DNA from: Coriobacteriia bacterium
GTDB lineage: Bacteria; Actinomycetota; Coriobacteriia; Coriobacteriales; UBA8131
NCBI GenBank assembly: GCA_009783085.1
Contig: WRHU01000003.1
Coordinates: forward strand, 124,001-188,000
Reading direction: 5' to 3'
DNA length: 64,000 nucleotides
Of the stretch, positions 53,018 to 61,777 are shown in pieces (position 1 is the stretch's first letter; the number at the start of each line of letters is the position of its first letter). A model generated the notes under the pieces. It saw nothing but the letters and a program-made list of their open reading frames with translations. It searched no databases and had not been told where the DNA came from. The translations under genes were made by a program, and so were the position numbers.

Positions 53018-54712
53018 GTGAACCACCTCCTCAAGAAGTTTTGTCCTCGTATCGAGTTTGATTCCTACGAGGACTTTTTTGAAAACTTTACGATAGAAGT
53101 TCCTCACAACTTCAATTTTGGCTATGACGTTGTTGACGAGTGGGCGAGCGTTGAGCCCACCAAACAAGCCTTGGTGTGGTGCGACGATGAGGATAACGAG
53201 AAAATACTTACCTTCTCAGATATTTCTGCACTTTCAAATCGCTTGGCAAATGCGTTGACGGCACAGGGTATTGGAAAAGGCGACGTGGTGTTGCTTTTGC
53301 TGCGCCAGCGCTGGGAATACTGGGTTTGCGCCGTTGCGCTCAACAAAATTGGTGCGATTATTATTCCGGGCACCACGCAGCTTACGAGCAAAGACATTGT
53401 ATATCGTGCCAATTCTGCCGATGTCAAGGCGATAGTTGCCCTTGGCAACGATTACGTGCTCGACCAGGTTGACGGCGCAAAAGCTGCCGCACCGAGTATA
53501 CAAACCTGCATAGCGGTTGCCTCCGCTGACGCTCAGCTGCGCACGGGCTGGCTTTCTTTTGAGCAGCTCATTGACGCTGCCTCTAAGGATTGGCAACGTC
53601 CCACTGGCACCGCTGCCACCGCCAATGACGACATTATGCTCATCTACTTTACCAGTGGTACTACGGGCTTAGCCAAAATGTGTTGCCACAATTTTGCACA
53701 TCCGCTTGGGCATATTATCACGGCAAAATACTGGCAGCAGGTGCAAGAGGACAAGCTCCACTGCAGCGTAACCGATTCTGGTTGGGCAAAGTTTGGGTGG
53801 GGAAAAATCTATGGTCAGTGGATTGCCGGTGCAACCATTTTTGCCTATGACACCGTGCGTTTTGACCCGCTTAAGTTGCTGGAGCGCATAGCGCACTATA
53901 GGGTTACAACCTTTTGTGTGCCCCCAACTATGTATCGCTTTATGTTGCAAGAAGACATTTCTCATCTTGATTTGAGTTGTGTAGAAAACTTTGCGACGGC
54001 AGGCGAGCCTCTCAATGCTGAGGTTACCCGTCAGTGGGAGGCACTTACTGGCAAAAAGATACGAGAGGGTTTTGGGCAAACGGAAGGGCCGGTGCTCTTG
54101 GCGACGTTTCCGTGGGTGGACCCCCGTCCTGGTTCGATGGGCAAACCTTCTCCGCTACTCAATATCCAGCTTCTTGACGAGGAGGGCACTCCTGTTGCCA
54201 CGGGCGATGAGGGCAATATCTGCGTAACGGGGCTTAAAGAGGCGCATCCTCCTGGTTTGTTTATAGGGTATTACCGCGACCCCGAGCGCACGGCAGAGGC
54301 GGTTGGCGGGGCATATTACAATCTCAATGATGTTGCATGGTGCGATGTAGACGGTTATTACACCTTCATTGGGCGCAGCGACGACGTAATCAAGTGTTCG
54401 GGTTATCGCATTAGCCCCTTTGAGGTCGAAAGCGTGCTCATTGAACACCCCGCTGTTATTGAGTGCGCAGTTACTTCGGCGCCAGACGAGGTGCGTGGAA
54501 ACGTGGTAAAAGCCAGCATCATTTTGGCGAAAGGTTACGAGCCCACCGATGAACTCAAGAAAAAATTACAGGAGCACGTCAAAAATACCACGGCTCCCTA
54601 TAAATATCCTCGCATTATTGAGTTTGTGAGCGAACTTCCTAAGACTATCGGTGGTAAGATAAAACGTGCAAAGATTCGTGCTGAGGACAAGGGCGAAGCT
54701 TGGCAAGATTAA
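53018..54712 (+). CDS. AMP-forming acyl-CoA synthetase
   Basis: 564 residues of the ANL superfamily. P-loop Y-F-T-S-G-T-T-G-L-A-K-M, A5 motif G-F-G-Q-T-E-G, A7/A8 I-G-R-S-D-D-V-I-K-C-S-G-Y-R-I-S-P, and the catalytic lysine in P-K-T-I-G-G-K-I-K-R. The sequence is closest in style to medium-chain acyl- or acetyl-CoA synthetases. It likely activates, or releases, the acyl product of the KOR enzyme; substrate not determinable. GTG start with AGGAG upstream, nine bases after the cupin gene. Confidence 0.88.
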   Translation: MNHLLKKFCPRIEFDSYEDFFENFTIEVPHNFNFGYDVVDEWASVEPTKQALVWCDDEDNEKILTFSDISALSNRLANALTAQGIGKGDVVLLLLRQRWEYWVCAVALNKIGAIIIPGTTQLTSKDIVYRANSADVKAIVALGNDYVLDQVDGAKAAAPSIQTCIAVASADAQLRTGWLSFEQLIDAASKDWQRPTGTAATANDDIMLIYFTSGTTGLAKMCCHNFAHPLGHIITAKYWQQVQEDKLHCSVTDSGWAKFGWGKIYGQWIAGATIFAYDTVRFDPLKLLERIAHYRVTTFCVPPTMYRFMLQEDISHLDLSCVENFATAGEPLNAEVTRQWEALTGKKIREGFGQTEGPVLLATFPWVDPRPGSMGKPSPLLNIQLLDEEGTPVATGDEGNICVTGLKEAHPPGLFIGYYRDPERTAEAVGGAYYNLNDVAWCDVDGYYTFIGRSDDVIKCSGYRISPFEVESVLIEHPAVIECAVTSAPDEVRGNVVKASIILAKGYEPTDELKKKLQEHVKNTTAPYKYPRIIEFVSELPKTIGGKIKRAKIRAEDKGEAWQD

Positions 54713-54771
54713 AACGAAAATAGGGCTTACGGCATCTCGTAACGTATGGAAACACAAGAAAGGCGCACACG

Positions 54772-56289
54772 ATGGCATTTTACTACGATGAAGTTTCACG
54801 AACTTTTAATGAATATCTTTTAGTGCCCGGCTACTCTGATGCCACCTGCACGCCTGATGCGGTCAATCTGAGCACCCCACTGGTTAAATATCGCAAGGGC
54901 AAAGAATCAGCAATTCGTATAAATATCCCCATGGTTTCTGCCATTATGCAGTCGGTTTCGGGCGATGCCATGGCCATTGCGCTTGCTCGTGAGGGTGGTC
55001 TTTCTTTTATTTACGGCTCTCAAACCATTGCTGAGGAAGCGGCGATGATAACGCGCGTTAAGGACTACAAGGCTGGTTTGGTCTTAAGCGATTCCAACCT
55101 CAAGCCCACCAATACGCTCAAAGACGTTCTCGAGCTCAAAGAGGCAAGCGGGCACTCAACCATGCCCGTTACCGAAGACGGTACGGCGCACGGCAAGCTG
55201 GTGGGCATTGTAACGAGTCGTGATTATCGCCCCAGCAGAACGTCGCTTGCTACTAAGGTGAGCGAGTTTATGACTCCGCGCGAAAAGCTCGTGGTTGCTC
55301 CTAAAAATACGAACCTTAAAGCGGCCAATGATATTATCTGGGACCACAAGCTCAATGCTTTGCCCATTGTAGATGACAATGACAACCTGCTCTATCTGGT
55401 ATTTCGTAAAGATTATGATTCTCACAAAGAAAATCCCAACGAGAACTTAGATGCCGAGAAACGCTATCGGGTAGGGGCGGGCATCAACACGCACGATTAC
55501 GAGGATCGGGTAGGGCCCTTGCTTGAGGCGGGCGCAGACGTATTGTGCATAGACAGTAGCGAAGGTTTTTCTGAGTGGCAGGCACGCACTATCGGTTGGA
55601 TTCGCAAAGAATATGGCGATGAGGTGTATGTGGGTGCGGGCAATGTTGTTGACAAAGAGGGCTTTAAGTTTCTTGCCGATGCGGGCGCTGACTTTATCAA
55701 AGTGGGCATTGGCGGAGGTTCTATCTGCATTACCCGTGAGCAAAAGGGTATTGGACGTGGACAGGCTACCAGCCTTATTGAGGTGGCAGCGGCACGCAAT
55801 GCCTACTTCAAAGAAACAGGCATCTACATTCCCATTTGCTCTGATGGCGGCATTGTCTACGACCATCACCTTACGCTTGCTTTGGCAATGGGCGCAGACT
55901 TTATGATGCTTGGGCGCTATTTTGCTCGCTTTGATGAAAGCCCTACGGAGCGCAAAAACATCAACGGGAGTTACGTCAAAGAATACTGGGGAGAAGGTTC
56001 GGCACGGGCCCGCAACTGGGAGCGCTACGTGCATGACAGTACTGCCAAGCTCAGCTTTGAGGAGGGCGTGGACTCTTTTGTTCCCTATGCGGGGCCGCTC
56101 AAAGATAATGTTGATATGACCTTGGCAAAAATACGCTCTACCATGTGCAACTGTGGTGCGCTTTCTATCCCTGATTTTAGAGAAGCAGCAAAACTAACGG
56201 TAGTGTCCTCGACCTCTATTGTCGAAGGTGGAGCTCACGACGTTATTTTGAAAGATAAGGTTAACCCGTCACAAACAAACTTTAGGTAG
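54772..56289 (+). CDS. guaB: IMP dehydrogenase (Tritrichomonas-type)
   Basis: NAD-dependent oxidation of IMP to XMP, the committed step to GMP. 505 residues: TIM barrel interrupted by a CBS pair (~95-225). The catalytic Cys319 lies in [11 protein letters not shown] and the flap in [12 protein letters not shown]. The phosphate loop [10 protein letters not shown] and terminal E-G-G-A-H-D-V-I are present. The loop wording and the Cys319 number match, from memory, the Tritrichomonas foetus enzyme and not the usual bacterial G-I-G-P-G-S-I-C-T-T-R form. Eight bases later comes a lipoprotein gene. Confidence 0.93.
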   Translation: MAFYYDEVSRTFNEYLLVPGYSDATCTPDAVNLSTPLVKYRKGKESAIRINIPMVSAIMQSVSGDAMAIALAREGGLSFIYGSQTIAEEAAMITRVKDYKAGLVLSDSNLKPTNTLKDVLELKEASGHSTMPVTEDGTAHGKLVGIVTSRDYRPSRTSLATKVSEFMTPREKLVVAPKNTNLKAANDIIWDHKLNALPIVDDNDNLLYLVFRKDYDSHKENPNENLDAEKRYRVGAGINTHDYEDRVGPLLEAGADVLCIDSSEGFSEWQARTIGWIRKEYGDEVYVGAGNVVDKEGFKFLADAGADFIKVGIGGGSICITREQKGIGRGQATSLIEVAAARNAYFKETGIYIPICSDGGIVYDHHLTLALAMGADFMMLGRYFARFDESPTERKNINGSYVKEYWGEGSARARNWERYVHDSTAKLSFEEGVDSFVPYAGPLKDNVDMTLAKIRSTMCNCGALSIPDFREAAKLTVVSSTSIVEGGAHDVILKDKVNPSQTNFR

Positions 56290-56296
56290 GTTTAAG

Positions 56297-56842
56297 ATGA
56301 AGTCGAGCGCTAAAAAGGTCATTCTATCGGTTTTGGGAATACTGCTTATTGTGAGCATGATGAGCGTACTTACTGGTTGTTTGTCGCCGTTACCCCAAGT
56401 CGATGATCCTGTTGCCGATGCCAATCAAGGGCTTGCCCCCACTCCAGACAATGGCACTTCGACTCTGCCCACGGGCATCCGGGTCAAGGTTTTGGTTGAG
56501 TGCGTTGACGCTGTAGATGCCGACGTAGCCGAGGCTCGCGCTATAACTGATACGGGCATTTTGTACGAGGGCACGGTGGTAATAGGGCCTAAGGATACCG
56601 TTATGGATGCTTTGCGAGCGACCGTGCTGCTCATTGGCACACCGTTTGGGGAGTCCAGTTATGTTGAAAGCATCGAAGGCATATCGCAAGCCATTAACGC
56701 TGACTATCCCATGAGTGGCTGGGTTTTCTACGTCAACGATGAAATGGTGATGGAAGCCTGCGACGTTGCTACGCTCAAAGATGGCGATGAGGTTGTGTGG
56801 CACTTTATGCTCACCTTCGACGAGCAGGAGTTTGCTGCCTAA
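56297..56842 (+). CDS. DUF4430 lipoprotein
   Basis: 181 residues. Signal peptide with lipobox VLTGC (about residue 28), a proline/acidic linker, then a domain (~60-180) matching DUF4430. It has G-P-K-D-T-V-M-D-A-L-R-A, I-N-A-D-Y-P-M-S-G-W-V-F-Y-V-N-D-E and L-K-D-G-D-E-V-V-W-H-F. The fold is related to the C-terminal domain of intrinsic factor/transcobalamin, so surface ligand binding is inferred. Probably cotranscribed with guaB. Confidence 0.87.
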   Translation: MKSSAKKVILSVLGILLIVSMMSVLTGCLSPLPQVDDPVADANQGLAPTPDNGTSTLPTGIRVKVLVECVDAVDADVAEARAITDTGILYEGTVVIGPKDTVMDALRATVLLIGTPFGESSYVESIEGISQAINADYPMSGWVFYVNDEMVMEACDVATLKDGDEVVWHFMLTFDEQEFAA

Positions 56843-56871
56843 CGTACCGTTTGGCTGAGTGCCCGGCTTGC

Positions 56872-56929
56872 TGCCTGGCGTGTTTCTTGGCGTGTTGTTT
56901 GCGTATTGCCTGGCATGCTTCTTGGCGTG
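56872..56929. repeat. Two 23-base direct repeats before rpsB
   Basis: TGCCTGGC[G/A]TG[T/C]TTCTTGGCGTG at 56872-56894 and 56907-56929, period 35, two mismatches. Confidence 0.75.
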
Positions 56930-57000
56930 CTGGTGAGCGGCCAAGTTTTCACCCCGCTTTAGTTCATCGAAAAAATAAACAAAAATACTGGCGTACTCGC

Positions 57001-57028
57001 TTGCAAGCTGCGATTATTCTGGTATCAT
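57001..57028 (+). promoter_or_regulatory. rpsB promoter
   Basis: TTGCAA (57001-57006), 16-base spacer, TATCAT (57023-57028). The transcript would have a ~170-base leader. Confidence 0.6.
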
Positions 57029-57034
57029 TGTTGG

Positions 57035-57205
57035 GTTCGTCTATCACACATGCCAAGGAGTGTGCTTTACGCTCCGCGGGGACTTTGTCCGCAGGTGGTT
57101 TGTGCTAAAGGGCACAGATTGCGGAACAAGGGTTGATCCAGGCAGAGGGCGGAGGCTCGTGCTGGCGCGCGAAACCTCCCATCAACAAAAGAAGGAGTTT
57201 TAACC
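57035..57205 (+). promoter_or_regulatory. Structured rpsB leader, candidate r-protein autoregulatory RNA
   Basis: The untranslated ~170 bases contain several possible stems, including TGTGC/GGCACA (about 57102-57117) and GGAGG/CCTCC (about 57151-57180), ending just before the AAGGAG ribosome site. No coding frame is supported. In many bacteria rpsB-tsf leaders bind S2 to repress translation; that role here is inference. Confidence 0.4.
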
Positions 57206-58477
57206 ATGGCAACTACTGTCAACATTCAAGCATTGCTTGGAGCAGCCGTCCACTTTGGGCATCAGACCCGTAGGTGGAACCCCAAGATGAAGCCGTACAT
57301 CTTTGGCGAGCGTAACGGCATCTACATCATCGACCTCAAAAAGACCCTTATTGAGCTTGACGGCGCTTATTCCTTTGTTAAGGAGCTTGCGTCAAAAGGC
57401 AAACGTGTCTTATTTGTGGGTACCAAAAAGCAGGCACAAGAGCCTGTTTCGTCAAACGCCATTCGCAGCAATATGCCCTATGTCAACAGCCGTTGGTTGG
57501 GTGGCATGCTTACCAACTTTGTTACCATTCGCTCTCGGGTAACCCATATGGAGCAGCTTGAGGCTATGGAAAAAGATGGACGCATGGCATCGCTTCCCAA
57601 AAAAGAGCAGATTCTGCTGCGCAAAGAGCTTGCTAAACTACAAAACAATCTTAACGGTGTGCGTGACATGACGGCGGTTCCCGATGCCGTTTTTGTTGTT
57701 GACACCAAGCGTGAGGAGATTGCCATTCGCGAGGCCCGCCGTTTGGGTATCCCCGTGATTGGCATTATTGATACCAATGCCGACCCCGATGAAGTCGATT
57801 TTGGTATTCCCGGCAACGACGATGCCATTCGTTCAGTCAATCTTATTTGCGAGGTTATTGCTGATGCAATTATCGCTGGCGCTGGTGGAGGCAACGTAAC
57901 TGCTGCGGAGATGGCTGGCTCAAACGAGACCGCCGCTCCTGTTGTTGCTCCTGTTGCTGCTGCTGCGCCTGCCGAGAAGGTTGTTGCTGCGCCGGTAGTG
58001 CCTGTTGCTTCGGCTGAGGCTCCCGTGAAGGCTCCCGTGGAGGCTCCCGTTGAGGCCCCTGTTGTTGCCGACGTTGCCGCTGAGGCAAAAGAAGCAGTTG
58101 AGGAAGCTGCAGCGGAAGTCGAGGAAAACGTTGAGGTTGCCGAGGCTCTTGTTGACGCAACTGCCGAAATAGCTGTTGATTCTGCAGAAAAGGTTGCTGA
58201 TGCCGCCGCCGAGGTTGCTGACGAGGCTGCCGAGGATACTGCAGCTGCCAAAAAGCCTGCTGCAAAAAAGGCTCCAGCAAAGAAACCTGCGGCTAAAAAA
58301 GAAACCACCAAAAAAGAACCTGCAGCAAAGGCACCAGCAAAAAAGACTGCGGCTAAAAAAGACGCTGATGACGCTGATGCAAAAGACGCTGCCGAGGAGA
58401 AAAAACCAGCTCCTAAGAAACGACTTACCAAAGCAGAAAAAGAAGCCGCTGAGGCTGCTGAGAAAGCCGCTGAGTAA
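57206..58477 (+). CDS. rpsB: 30S ribosomal protein S2 with long Ala/Lys tail
   Basis: The S2 domain occupies residues ~1-230: G-A-A-V-H-F-G-H-Q-T-R-R-W-N-P-K-M, R-W-L-G-G-M-L-T-N and I-G-I-I-D-T-N-A-D-P-D. After that a tail of about 190 residues follows, first Val/Ala/Pro/Glu-rich and acidic, then Lys/Ala-rich (repeated A-A-K-K and A-P-A-K-K units). The family is normally 230-270 residues. The tail is in the same frame with an intact stop, so it is a real extension and not a fusion. AAGGAG lies before the ATG. First gene of rpsB-tsf-pyrH-frr-uppS. Confidence 0.95.
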   Translation: MATTVNIQALLGAAVHFGHQTRRWNPKMKPYIFGERNGIYIIDLKKTLIELDGAYSFVKELASKGKRVLFVGTKKQAQEPVSSNAIRSNMPYVNSRWLGGMLTNFVTIRSRVTHMEQLEAMEKDGRMASLPKKEQILLRKELAKLQNNLNGVRDMTAVPDAVFVVDTKREEIAIREARRLGIPVIGIIDTNADPDEVDFGIPGNDDAIRSVNLICEVIADAIIAGAGGGNVTAAEMAGSNETAAPVVAPVAAAAPAEKVVAAPVVPVASAEAPVKAPVEAPVEAPVVADVAAEAKEAVEEAAAEVEENVEVAEALVDATAEIAVDSAEKVADAAAEVADEAAEDTAAAKKPAAKKAPAKKPAAKKETTKKEPAAKAPAKKTAAKKDADDADAKDAAEEKKPAPKKRLTKAEKEAAEAAEKAAE

Positions 58478-58516
58478 GACAACTCAGCAAAACTAACTAA
58501 GAAAGGACCATAGATT

Positions 58517-59389
58517 ATGGCTGAAATAACTGCACAAAGTGTAAAAGAACTGCGCGAGATGACCGGCGCAGGTATGATGGAATGCAAAAAGGCTCTTACG
58601 GAGGCAAACGGCGACCTTGAGGCTGCTGTTGATGTTTTGCGCACCCGTGGCTTGGCTGCTGCAGCCAAGAAAGCTGGACGCGAAACTAACGAGGGTCTTG
58701 TGGTTGCTGCGCTTTCAGCAGATGCAACGGCTGGTGCGCTGGTTGAGGTCAACTGCGAAACCGACTTTGTTTCTCGTAATGAAACCTTTGCTGCTTTTGC
58801 CGCAAAAATTGCTGACGCTGCACTTGCTGCTGACCCCTCAGACGTTGAGGCTCTTAAAGCGTCAACCGTTGACGGCGAAACTGTTGACACGCTGCTCACC
58901 GAGGCTATCCATACCATTGGTGAGAATATCCAGATAAGTCGTTTTGTGCGCAAGACCACCGATAAGGGTGCGTTTGCCAGCTACATTCACGGTGGCGGTC
59001 GCCTTGGTATTCTCGTTGAGTTTGCCCTGGGCAATGCGGCAACTGCTGCAAACGAAACCTTTAAGGCGCTTGGCAAAGACGTTGCCATGCAGGTTGCTGC
59101 CGCTAACCCTGGTGCGGTTTCTCGCGAGAGCTTTACTGCTGAGGTTATTGAGCATGAGAAAAACATTTACAAGGCGCAGGCTGCTGAGAGCGGTAAACCA
59201 GAAAACATTCAAGAGAAAATGGCTGAGGGTCGCCTCGAGAAGTTTTTCAAAGAGAACGCCCTTGTTGAGCAAGCCTTTATCAAAGACCCCGACACTACCG
59301 TTCGCACCCATATCGAAAAAGTTTCAAAAGAGCTGGGCGACGAGATTAGCGTAGTGAGCTTTGAGCGTTTTGCGCTGGGTGGTCAATAA
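58517..59389 (+). CDS. tsf: Elongation factor Ts
   Basis: Nucleotide-exchange factor for EF-Tu, 290 residues. UBA-like N-terminus with V-K-E-L-R-E-M-T-G-A-G-M-M-E-C-K-K-A-L, then V-E-V-N-C-E-T-D-F-V-S-R-N, H-G-G-G-R-L-G-I-L-V-E and the C-terminal coiled coil/subdomain E-N-I-Q-E-K-M-A-E-G-R-L-E-K-F-F. 39 bases after rpsB with GAAAGGA before the ATG. Confidence 0.97.
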   Translation: MAEITAQSVKELREMTGAGMMECKKALTEANGDLEAAVDVLRTRGLAAAAKKAGRETNEGLVVAALSADATAGALVEVNCETDFVSRNETFAAFAAKIADAALAADPSDVEALKASTVDGETVDTLLTEAIHTIGENIQISRFVRKTTDKGAFASYIHGGGRLGILVEFALGNAATAANETFKALGKDVAMQVAAANPGAVSRESFTAEVIEHEKNIYKAQAAESGKPENIQEKMAEGRLEKFFKENALVEQAFIKDPDTTVRTHIEKVSKELGDEISVVSFERFALGGQ

Positions 59390-59419
59390 GCTAAAATACA
59401 AGGCGAAGAAAGGACTATC

Positions 59420-60136
59420 GTGGCAGATTTCAAGTACAAGCGTGTTTTGCTTAAACTTTCCGGCGAACATTTGGCAGGGGATCAGGGCTACGGTATTGAC
59501 CCGTCCGTTATCAAAGGGCTTGCCCAGCAGATAAAGACTATCAAAGAACAAAGCGACGTTGAGATCGCCATTACCGTTGGCGGAGGCAATATCTTTCGCG
59601 GTATGGCTGCGTCAACCGAGGGCATGGACAGAAGTCAGGCAGACTACATTGGCATGCTCGCAACGGTTATGAATGCGCTTGCTCTGCAAGAGGTTCTTGA
59701 GCGTCTTGATGTCTACACACGGGTGCAAAGCGCTATTGATATGCAGGCGGTTGCCGAAACGTACATTCGCCGTCGCGCTATCCGTCATCTTGAAAAAGGA
59801 CGCGTTGTCATTTTTGCTGCTGGTACGGGCAATCCTTACTTCACTACCGACACCACTGCAGCTTTGCGTGCGTGCGAGATAAATGCCGACGTGTTCATCA
59901 AGGCAACCAAGGTTGACGGCGTTTATGACAGCGACCCCAAACAAAATCCCGAGGCAAAACGCTTTGATCACATCAGCTATCTTGACGTGCTGACCCAAGG
60001 ACTTGCCATTATGGACTCCACGGCTATCTCGCTGTGCATGGACAACAACTTGCCGCTTATTGTTTTAAGCCTTGACCCACCCGACACCATGCTGCGTGCC
60101 TTGCAAGGTGCGCCAGTAGGAACGGTGGTTTCGTAA
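59420..60136 (+). CDS. pyrH: UMP kinase
   Basis: Hexameric bacterial UMP kinase, 238 residues, amino acid kinase fold. [11 protein letters not shown] at the start, [26 protein letters not shown] and [16 protein letters not shown] start with GAAAGGA nine bases earlier. Lies 30 bases after tsf. Confidence 0.96.
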   Translation: MADFKYKRVLLKLSGEHLAGDQGYGIDPSVIKGLAQQIKTIKEQSDVEIAITVGGGNIFRGMAASTEGMDRSQADYIGMLATVMNALALQEVLERLDVYTRVQSAIDMQAVAETYIRRRAIRHLEKGRVVIFAAGTGNPYFTTDTTAALRACEINADVFIKATKVDGVYDSDPKQNPEAKRFDHISYLDVLTQGLAIMDSTAISLCMDNNLPLIVLSLDPPDTMLRALQGAPVGTVVS

Positions 60137-60160
60137 ACACGCACAAAGAAAGGAAGTCCG

Positions 60161-60751
60161 ATGAGCGATTTTGACAAAATGGACGATATTAGCAGCGTTG
60201 ATGACATTATCATGCATCATGAGGAGCAGATGGATAAAACCGTTGCTAACCTCCAGCATGAGTTTATGACGGTGCGCACGGGCCGTGCTTCTGCTGCGAT
60301 GCTTGAGCGCGTTATGGTTGACTATTACGGCACTCCTACGCCAATAACGCAGCTTGCGGGCATTAAAACCCCCGAGGCGCATCTGCTGGTGGTTGAGCCG
60401 TGGGATAAAGGCGTTCTCAAAGATGTTGAAAAGGCTTTGCTGGCAAGCGACTTGGGCATAACGCCCTCAAATGACGGCTCGATTATTCGCCTGCCGTTTC
60501 CGCCTCCTACTGAGGAGCGCCGCAAAGAGCTCGTAAAGCAGTGTAGGCAGCTTGCCGAGGAGGCAAAGGTTGCCATTCGCAACGTGCGCCGTGATGCAAA
60601 CACCAAGCTTGAGCGCCTCATTAAAGCGGAGGACTTGTCAAAAGATGAGGAGCATCGCGCTGAGGAGCATATCCAAAAGCTCACCGATACTCATGTTGCA
60701 AAAATTGAGGAAAATCTTAAGACTAAAGAAGCCGAGGTTATGGAAGTCTAG
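60161..60751 (+). CDS. frr: Ribosome recycling factor
   Basis: Splits post-termination ribosomes together with EF-G. 196 residues. After a ~15-residue acidic lead the RRF fold starts; F-M-T-V-R-T-G-R-A-S-A-A-M-L, G-S-I-I-R-L-P-F-P-P-P-T-E-E-R-R-K-E-L and R-N-V-R-R-D-A-N are diagnostic. AAGGAAG before the ATG; 24 bases after pyrH. Confidence 0.96.
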   Translation: MSDFDKMDDISSVDDIIMHHEEQMDKTVANLQHEFMTVRTGRASAAMLERVMVDYYGTPTPITQLAGIKTPEAHLLVVEPWDKGVLKDVEKALLASDLGITPSNDGSIIRLPFPPPTEERRKELVKQCRQLAEEAKVAIRNVRRDANTKLERLIKAEDLSKDEEHRAEEHIQKLTDTHVAKIEENLKTKEAEVMEV

Positions 60752-60759
60752 GTCAAAAC

Positions 60760-61584
60760 ATGACAGAACTTTCACCTGCGTCTTTGCCAGTACCATCACG
60801 GGCACTTTCGCACGAACGCCTAAACGAGATTTTTACTTCGGTGCCGTCTGATGTTGATTTGACGGCTCTTGATACTGCTCTTATTCCGCAGCATATCGCC
60901 GTTATTATGGACGGCAACGGGCGCTGGGCCAAGGATCGTGGTTTGCCGCGGGCTGCAGGACACAAGGCGGGCATTGAGGGCGTGCGTGAGCTTATCCGCA
61001 CCAGCAATGATGTGGGCGTACGCTACTTGACCATTTATTCTTTTTCAACTGAAAATTGGAGCCGTCCTCTACAAGAAGTCAAAGCGCTCATGACGCTTTT
61101 TGCTAAGACGATGGCAGCTGAACTTGAGGGTATGCATGAGGAGAACGTGCGCATTCGTACCATTGGTGACTTGAGTGAACTTCCTGCAAAAACGCGCGAA
61201 ACCTTTGAGCGTGCGCAAAAGCAAACAGCGAACAATACGGGCATGACGCTGATTATTGCGGTTAATTATGGCTCCCGTGTTGAGATTGTTGAGGCCGCAC
61301 GTTCTTTGGCGCATGAGGCGCTGGCGGGAAATCTTGACGAGGCTGCACTCGCCGCCTTTGACGAGGAAGCTTTTGCCGAGCGCCTTGACACAGCAGGCAT
61401 TCCCGACCCAGACTTACTTATTAGAACCAGCGGAGAATACCGCATATCAAACTTTCTTTTATATCAAATCGCCTACAGCGAGCTCTACGTGACGGAAACG
61501 CTCTGGCCCGATTTTGACCGCTACGAGCTTTTGCGCGCCTTATTGAGCTATCAGCAGCGCAATCGTCGTTTTGGGGGCGTATAA
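60760..61584 (+). CDS. uppS: Isoprenyl transferase (undecaprenyl diphosphate synthase)
   Basis: Cis-prenyl chain elongation to the wall carrier lipid, 274 residues. H-I-A-V-I-M-D-G-N-G-R-W-A-K (catalytic Asp), G-H-K-A-G, Y-S-F-S-T-E-N-W-S-R-P, and the terminal signature P-D-P-D-L-L-I-R-T-S-G-E-Y-R-I-S-N-F-L-L-Y. The first ~45 residues precede the fold. Eight bases after frr, coupling translation, cell-wall and lipid genes. Confidence 0.95.
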   Translation: MTELSPASLPVPSRALSHERLNEIFTSVPSDVDLTALDTALIPQHIAVIMDGNGRWAKDRGLPRAAGHKAGIEGVRELIRTSNDVGVRYLTIYSFSTENWSRPLQEVKALMTLFAKTMAAELEGMHEENVRIRTIGDLSELPAKTRETFERAQKQTANNTGMTLIIAVNYGSRVEIVEAARSLAHEALAGNLDEAALAAFDEEAFAERLDTAGIPDPDLLIRTSGEYRISNFLLYQIAYSELYVTETLWPDFDRYELLRALLSYQQRNRRFGGV

Positions 61585-61700
61585 CGGCTGCTGTGGGCTG
61601 CTGAAGGGCTGCTGAAGGGTTGCTGCGAGCCTGTTGGGGCTGCCGCGGGCTTGTGAGGGACTTGCTAGGCTTGTGCCTGCGGGTCTGCGAGGCTCTTGAG
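61585..61700. repeat. GCTGCTGAAGGG-type degenerate tandem repeat
   Basis: Several imperfect 10-12-base units (GGGCTGCTGAA, GGGTTGCTGCGAG, GGGCTGCCGCGGG) fill most of the uppS-cdsA spacer; no gene seen there. Confidence 0.65.
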
Positions 61701-61765
61701 GGGAGAGTTGCCTGAGCGCTTGCGTACCAGCCAGCCTTCTTCGCCAAACTCCGCAAAAAACAAGG

Positions 61766-61771
61766 TACAAT
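61766..61771 (+). promoter_or_regulatory. -10 element of a possibly leaderless cdsA transcript
   Basis: TACAAT ends 6 bases before the cdsA ATG and no Shine-Dalgarno sequence is present, the same geometry as at cca (24795-24800). Confidence 0.5.
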
Positions 61772-61777
61772 ACCAGT

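Noticed and set aside
57478-58959. 493-residue minus-strand open frame opposite rpsB-tsf
   Set aside because: Antisense shadow: the + strand has unmistakable S2 and EF-Ts, and the antisense protein is Ala/Ser/Thr low-complexity created by their codon bias.
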